From NCBI RefSeq assembly GCF_003253705.1, contig NZ_QKYU01000001.1:248001-312000 (forward strand): DNA of 64,000 bases. Reading direction: 5' to 3'. A model generated the notes under the pieces. That model did no database searches. It was not told the origin of the DNA and was given only the letters and a program-made list of their open reading frames with translations. Made by a program: the position numbers and the translations under genes. Origin of the DNA: Humitalea rosea. Its GTDB lineage: Bacteria > Pseudomonadota > Alphaproteobacteria > Acetobacterales > Acetobacteraceae. Positions 60,244 to 64,000 of the stretch are shown here, piece after piece (the stretch's first letter is position 1; the number at the start of each line of letters is the position of its first letter).

Positions 60244-61650
60244 ATGGGGCATGCGGGACGGCTCGGGGTATTTGCGGCGCTGCTGCCGGCGCTCCTGCCC
60301 GGGAGCGCCTGGGCCTCCGGTGCCGATGGCGCGCATATGAGCCTGCTCTGGGGCCTGCCCTTCGCCGGGGTGCTGCTGTCCATCGCGCTGATGCCGCTGC
60401 TGGCGGGCCGGCTGTGGCATCATCATTACGGGAAGATCGCGGCGGGCTGGTCGGCGCTGTTCCTGCTGCCCTTCGCGCTGGTCTATGGCGTCGGCGAGGC
60501 CTGGGGCGAGTTCACCTATGTGCTGGTGACCGAATATTCGCCCTTCATCATCCTGCTGCTCGCGCTCTACACCGCCGGCGGCGGCGTGCTGCTGAAGGGG
60601 CGGCTGGTCGGCTCGCCGCTGACCAATGTGGCCTTGCTCGCGGTCGGCACGCTGGTCGCCAGCGTGATGGGCACCACCGGCGCCTCGATGCTGCTGATCC
60701 GGCCGGTGCTGCGGGCCAATGCCTTCCGCGCGCACAAGCTGCATACCTTCGTCTTCTTCATCTTCCTGGTCGGCAACATCGGCGGCAGCCTGACCCCGCT
60801 CGGCGACCCGCCGCTGTATCTCGGCTTCCTGAAGGGCGTCTCCTTCTTCTGGCCGACGGAGCATCTCTTCGCCGAATTCCTGACCTGCGCGGTGATCCTG
60901 CTCGCGATCTACTACGTGATCGACAGCCTCGCCTGGGCCAAGGAGACCGACATCCCGGTGCATGACGGCACCCACCAGCCGCTGCGTATCGAGGGCTGGG
61001 TGAATATCGCGCTGCTCGGCGTCGTCGTGCTCGGCGTGCTGCTGCAAGGCGTGTGGCACCCGGGCGAGGTGTCTCTGCTCGGCCAGCCGATCGGCATCGA
61101 GCGGCTGGTGGCCATGGCCATCTTCCTCTGCGTCACCTTCGCCTCGGTCGCGCTGACGCCGAATGCGCTGCGGGAGGCCAATGGCTTCGCCTGGGGCGCG
61201 ATCCTGGAGGTCGCCAAGCTCTTCGCCGCGATCTTCCTCTGCATGGCGCCGGTGCTGGCGATCCTGAAGGCGGGCATGGCGGGGGCCGCGGCACCTTTGG
61301 TGGCGCTGACCTCCGATGCGGCTGGGGCGCCGGTGCCTTGGGTGTATTTCTGGATGAGCGGGGTGCTGTCCTCCTTCCTCGACAATGCGCCGACCTATCT
61401 CGTCTTCTTCAACCTGGCGGGCGGTGAGGCCGGGCGGCTGATGACCGATGGCGCGCTGACCCTGGCCGCGATCTCCTGCGGCGCGGTGTTCATGGGGGCG
61501 AACTCCTATATCGGGAACGCGCCGAACTTCATGGTCAAGGCGATCGTCGAGGAGCAGGGCGTGCGGATGCCGTCCTTCTTCGGCTATGTCGGCTGGGCGG
61601 TGGTCTTCCTGATCCCGGTGTTCGTGCTGCTGACCTTCCTGTTCTTCTGA
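60244..61650 (+). CDS. Sodium:proton antiporter, NhaD-like (CitMHS/ArsB superfamily)
   Basis: A 468-residue membrane protein from ATG 60244; the longer frame from 60199 would add a basic tail. The hydrophobic N-terminus resembles a signal or first helix. Family marks are GNIGGSLTPLGDPP and SSFLDNAPTYLVFFNLAGG, found in NhaD and related ion transporters, and about 11 helices. It probably exchanges Na+ for H+ in the inner membrane. A function in arsenite or organic-acid transport is less likely but not excluded. Confidence 0.85.
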   Translation: MGHAGRLGVFAALLPALLPGSAWASGADGAHMSLLWGLPFAGVLLSIALMPLLAGRLWHHHYGKIAAGWSALFLLPFALVYGVGEAWGEFTYVLVTEYSPFIILLLALYTAGGGVLLKGRLVGSPLTNVALLAVGTLVASVMGTTGASMLLIRPVLRANAFRAHKLHTFVFFIFLVGNIGGSLTPLGDPPLYLGFLKGVSFFWPTEHLFAEFLTCAVILLAIYYVIDSLAWAKETDIPVHDGTHQPLRIEGWVNIALLGVVVLGVLLQGVWHPGEVSLLGQPIGIERLVAMAIFLCVTFASVALTPNALREANGFAWGAILEVAKLFAAIFLCMAPVLAILKAGMAGAAAPLVALTSDAAGAPVPWVYFWMSGVLSSFLDNAPTYLVFFNLAGGEAGRLMTDGALTLAAISCGAVFMGANSYIGNAPNFMVKAIVEEQGVRMPSFFGYVGWAVVFLIPVFVLLTFLFF

Positions 61651-61661
61651 ACAGAGCTTTC

Positions 61662-61689
61662 GCCGCCCCGCCGGCTAAAGCGGGGCGGC
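61662..61689 (+). terminator. Hairpin after the antiporter gene
   Basis: gccgccccg (61662-61670) pairs perfectly with cggggcggc (61681-61689) around a 10-nt loop, 12 bp after the stop. There is no T run, so it is a weak intrinsic or Rho-assisted terminator at most. Confidence 0.4.
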
Positions 61690-61757
61690 CGGCTGGCCCA
61701 GAAGGGGCGGCTGGTGGCAAACTCCCGCGCAACGCCACGCCGGCCCGGAGCCAAGCC

Positions 61758-62681
61758 ATGCCCTATGTGATCGCCAACGACCTGCCCGAAGCCCCGGCCG
61801 GGGACCGTTTCCGTGCCCTGCTGGCGCGGCCCGGCATCCTGCAACTGCCCGGCGCCCATCTCGGCATCGCCGCCCTGCTGGCCAAGGAGGCCGGGTTCGA
61901 CGGGCTCTACATGTCCGGGGCGGCGATGTCGGCGACCATGGGCCTGCCCGACCTCGGCATGATCACCGTCGATGACGTGTGCTTCCACATCCGCCAGGTG
62001 GCCCGCGCCGCCGGGCTGCCCACCCTGGTCGATGGCGACACCGGCTATGGCGAGGCGCTGAACGTCATGCACATGGTCCGCGCCTTCGAGGAGGCCGGCG
62101 CCGGTGCGGTGCACCTGGAAGACCAGCTGCTGCCCAAGAAATGCGGCCATCTGAACGACAAGAAGCTCGCCTCGGCCGGGGATATGGCCGCCAAGGTCGC
62201 CGCCGCCCGCCGCGCCCGGCGCCACCTCTACATCATCGCCCGCACCGATGCCGTGGCGTCGGAGGGCATGGATGCCGCCGTGGACCGCGCCAAGCGCTAC
62301 CTGGAAGCCGGGGCGGATGCGATCTTCCCCGAGGCGCTGGTCACCGCCGACATGTTCCGCGAATTCGCCGCCCGCATGCCGGGGGTGAAGCTGCTCGCCA
62401 ACATGACCGAATTCGGCCGCACGCCCTTCTTCACGGCGCAGGAATTCGAGGAGATGGGCTATGCCATGGTGATCTGGCCGGTGAGCCACCTGCGCGTCGC
62501 CAACAAGGCAATGGCCGATCTCTACGCCGCGATCCGCACCGATGGCGGCACCATGAAGCGGCTTGATAAGATGCAGACCCGTGCCGAACTCTACGCCACC
62601 ATCGGCTATCACGCCTATGAGGCGCTGGATGCCTCGCTGGTGAAGACCGTGGTGCCCGAGGGCATGCCGCAAGGCCATTGA
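61758..62681 (+). CDS. Isocitrate lyase/PEP mutase superfamily protein (methylisocitrate lyase-like)
   Basis: A 307-residue TIM-barrel enzyme. The active-site loop KKCGH (127-131) has the cysteine used as acid/base in methylisocitrate and isocitrate lyases. VDGDTGYG (91-98) and HLEDQ (119-123) carry the Mg ligands. Length matches PrpB-type enzymes. PrpB cleaves 2-methylisocitrate to pyruvate and succinate, but no prpC or prpD is nearby, so a related oxaloacetate-decarboxylase or other C-C lyase activity is possible. Its end is 11 bp before the thiolase gene start. Confidence 0.85.
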   Translation: MPYVIANDLPEAPAGDRFRALLARPGILQLPGAHLGIAALLAKEAGFDGLYMSGAAMSATMGLPDLGMITVDDVCFHIRQVARAAGLPTLVDGDTGYGEALNVMHMVRAFEEAGAGAVHLEDQLLPKKCGHLNDKKLASAGDMAAKVAAARRARRHLYIIARTDAVASEGMDAAVDRAKRYLEAGADAIFPEALVTADMFREFAARMPGVKLLANMTEFGRTPFFTAQEFEEMGYAMVIWPVSHLRVANKAMADLYAAIRTDGGTMKRLDKMQTRAELYATIGYHAYEALDASLVKTVVPEGMPQGH

Positions 62682-62692
62682 GGATCGCCGCC

Positions 62693-63868
62693 ATGACCGA
62701 CGCCCCCTGCATTGTTGGCTGGGCCCATAGCCCCTTCGGCAAGCTGGAGGACCATCCGGATGTGGAATCCCTGATCGCCAGCGTCGGCCGCGCGGCGATC
62801 GAGGATGCCGGGGTGGCGCCCACCGACATCGGGGGCGTCTTCGTCGGGCTGTTCAACGGCGGCTTCCAGAAACAGGATTTTCCCTCCTCGCTGCCGCTGC
62901 AATCCATCCCGGAACTGCGCTGGGCGCGCTCCTCCCGCTATGAGAACGCCTGCGCCACCGGCTCGGCCGCCATCCATGGCGCGCTGGACTGGCTGGCGGC
63001 GGGCAGGGGGCGTCTGGCCCTGGTGATCGGCGCGGAGAAGATGACCGCGGTGCCGGGCTCGGCGGTGGGCGACATCCTGCTCGGCTGCGCCTATCGCCGC
63101 GAGGAGGGCGAGATCCCCAACGGCTTCGCCGGCGTCTTCGGCCGCATTGCCGAAAGCTACTTCCAAAAACATGGCGACCAGTCCGACGCGCTGGCGGCGA
63201 TCGCGGCCAAGAACCACCGCAATGGCGTGGACAACCCTTTTGCGCAGATGCGTCGCGACCTCGGTTATGAGTTTTGTCGGACCGAAAGTGCCAAGAACCC
63301 CTTCGTGGCGGGGCCGCTGAAGCGCACGGATTGCTCGCTGGTGTCGGATGGGGCGGCGGCGCTGGTGCTGGCGGATGCGGAGACGGCGGCGAGCATGGCC
63401 AAGGCCGTGGCGGTCCGCGCGGCGGCGCAGGTGAACGACTTTCTGCCGATCTCCGCCCGCGACATCACCAAATTCGAGGGCTGCACCCAGGCCTGGGCCC
63501 GCGCCCATGCGGCGGCCGGCACGACGCTGGCCGACCTCGACTTCGTCGAGACCCATGACTGCTTCACCATCGCCGAGCTGATCGAATACGAGGCCATGGG
63601 GCTGGTGCCCGAGGGCCAGGGCGCGCGCGCGATCCTGGAAGGCTGGACCACGGCCGAGGGACGGCTGCCGGTGAACCGCTCCGGCGGGCTGAAATCCAAG
63701 GGGCACCCCATCGGCGCGACCGGCGTCTCCATGCATGTGGTGGCGGCGATGCAACTGGCGGGGCAGGCGGGGGCGATGCAACTGCCCCGCGCCAATCTCG
63801 CGGGCGTGTTCAACATGGGCGGAGCCGCCGTCGCGAATTACGCCTCGATCCTGGAAAGGGTTCGCTGA
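62693..63868 (+). CDS. Thiolase-like acyl-CoA acetyltransferase (SCP2-type)
   Basis: A 391-residue protein from ATG 62693; a TTG 15 bp upstream is in frame but less likely. The nucleophile region is ENACATGSAA with C87. ETHDCFTIAE and KSKGHPIGATG correspond to the conserved C-terminal blocks of SCP-x/thiolase-like enzymes. It probably cleaves or forms beta-ketoacyl-CoA. No other fatty-acid genes are in the window. It is 11 bp after the lyase gene and probably co-transcribed. Confidence 0.87.
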   Translation: MTDAPCIVGWAHSPFGKLEDHPDVESLIASVGRAAIEDAGVAPTDIGGVFVGLFNGGFQKQDFPSSLPLQSIPELRWARSSRYENACATGSAAIHGALDWLAAGRGRLALVIGAEKMTAVPGSAVGDILLGCAYRREEGEIPNGFAGVFGRIAESYFQKHGDQSDALAAIAAKNHRNGVDNPFAQMRRDLGYEFCRTESAKNPFVAGPLKRTDCSLVSDGAAALVLADAETAASMAKAVAVRAAAQVNDFLPISARDITKFEGCTQAWARAHAAAGTTLADLDFVETHDCFTIAELIEYEAMGLVPEGQGARAILEGWTTAEGRLPVNRSGGLKSKGHPIGATGVSMHVVAAMQLAGQAGAMQLPRANLAGVFNMGGAAVANYASILERVR

Positions 63869-63943
63869 CGCCTTTCCCACGCCGAGCGAAACTATTGCTT
63901 CATTGGATTCGTTGATCCTTCGGTTTCAACCGGAGACCGACCG

Positions 63944-64000
63944 ATGCTGCTGCGCATGGATCAGACCTCGCCACGCGCGCGTCCACCGCAAGCCGCGCCG
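63944..64000 (+). CDS. Possible start of a gene running off the window
   Basis: ATG 63944 follows ggaga at 8 bp and the frame stays open for the 19 codons to the window edge (MLLRMDQTSPRARPP). The upstream AT-richer stretch could hold a promoter. Too little is visible to name it, and the residues (Arg/Pro-rich) do not rule out a false start. Confidence 0.35.
   Translation, partial: MLLRMDQTSPRARPPQAAP

Noticed and set aside
1-64000. tRNA, rRNA, CRISPR array, insertion sequence or prophage
   Set aside because: No cloverleaf-type sequence, regularly spaced repeats with unique spacers, transposase or integrase gene was seen. A tRNA scan would be needed for certainty.

Overview
The window is a 64 kb piece of a very GC-rich chromosome with dense, co-directional operons, frequent 4-bp ATGA start/stop overlaps and GTG starts. 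Gene content (type VI secretion, two-partner secretion, amino-acid and peptide ABC importers, CO-dehydrogenase-type accessory genes, P450, amidase) and protein style suggest an alphaproteobacterium, most likely a Roseomonas-like Acetobacteraceae. That placement is inference from gene content, not from a marker gene. No tRNA, rRNA, CRISPR array, insertion sequence or integrase was seen.

Layout. 1-6292 (+): distal part of a type VI secretion (T6SS) operon: the end of tssC, a second tssC-like gene, tagJ/impE, tssE, tssF, tssG. 6348-9692 (+): a methyltransferase with a probable regulatory domain, an OmpA-type peptidoglycan-binding protein and a membrane-anchored HELGH putative metallopeptidase. 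28926-9700 (-): an operon running head-on into the T6SS block, with a TpsB outer-membrane transporter, a 4046-residue filamentous-hemagglutinin-like TpsA, a TPR/CHAT (caspase-like) lipoprotein and a membrane Ser/Thr kinase with a DUF4384-like periplasmic domain. 28927-29462: a 536-bp divergent control region with three short repeat structures. 29463-34187 (+): a branched-chain-amino-acid-type ABC importer, ATPases first. 34287-40311 (+): a DUF1028 protein translationally coupled to a complete peptide/nickel-type ABC importer.

40316-42713 (-): DUF3592 membrane protein, zinc alcohol dehydrogenase, methyltransferase. 42867-45063 (+): cytochrome P450 overlapping a lipid-A-type acyltransferase. 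48050-45060 (-): a CHAP amidase-like secreted protein, a 60-residue membrane peptide, XpaC and TelA in one tight operon. 51921-48372 (-): small proteins, an MFS exporter, a Gfo/Idh/MocA oxidoreductase and RidA. 53175-52030 (-): OmpA-like beta-barrel protein with a strong terminator. 53475-54758 (+): amidase. 60109-54763 (-): coxG, moxR/coxD, coxE, two XdhC-type genes and a molybdopterin-domain/MobA-like fusion, i.e. molybdo-hydroxylase maturation genes without any structural enzyme gene in the window. 60244-63868 (+): NhaD-like antiporter, methylisocitrate-lyase family enzyme, thiolase-like protein, then a possible gene start at the window edge.

The most interesting assembly is the tpsB-tpsA-CHAT-kinase operon beside the T6SS. 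It combines a giant surface exoprotein, its exporter, a probably extracytoplasmic caspase-like protease and a transmembrane kinase, which suggests a cell-surface sensing or conflict system.
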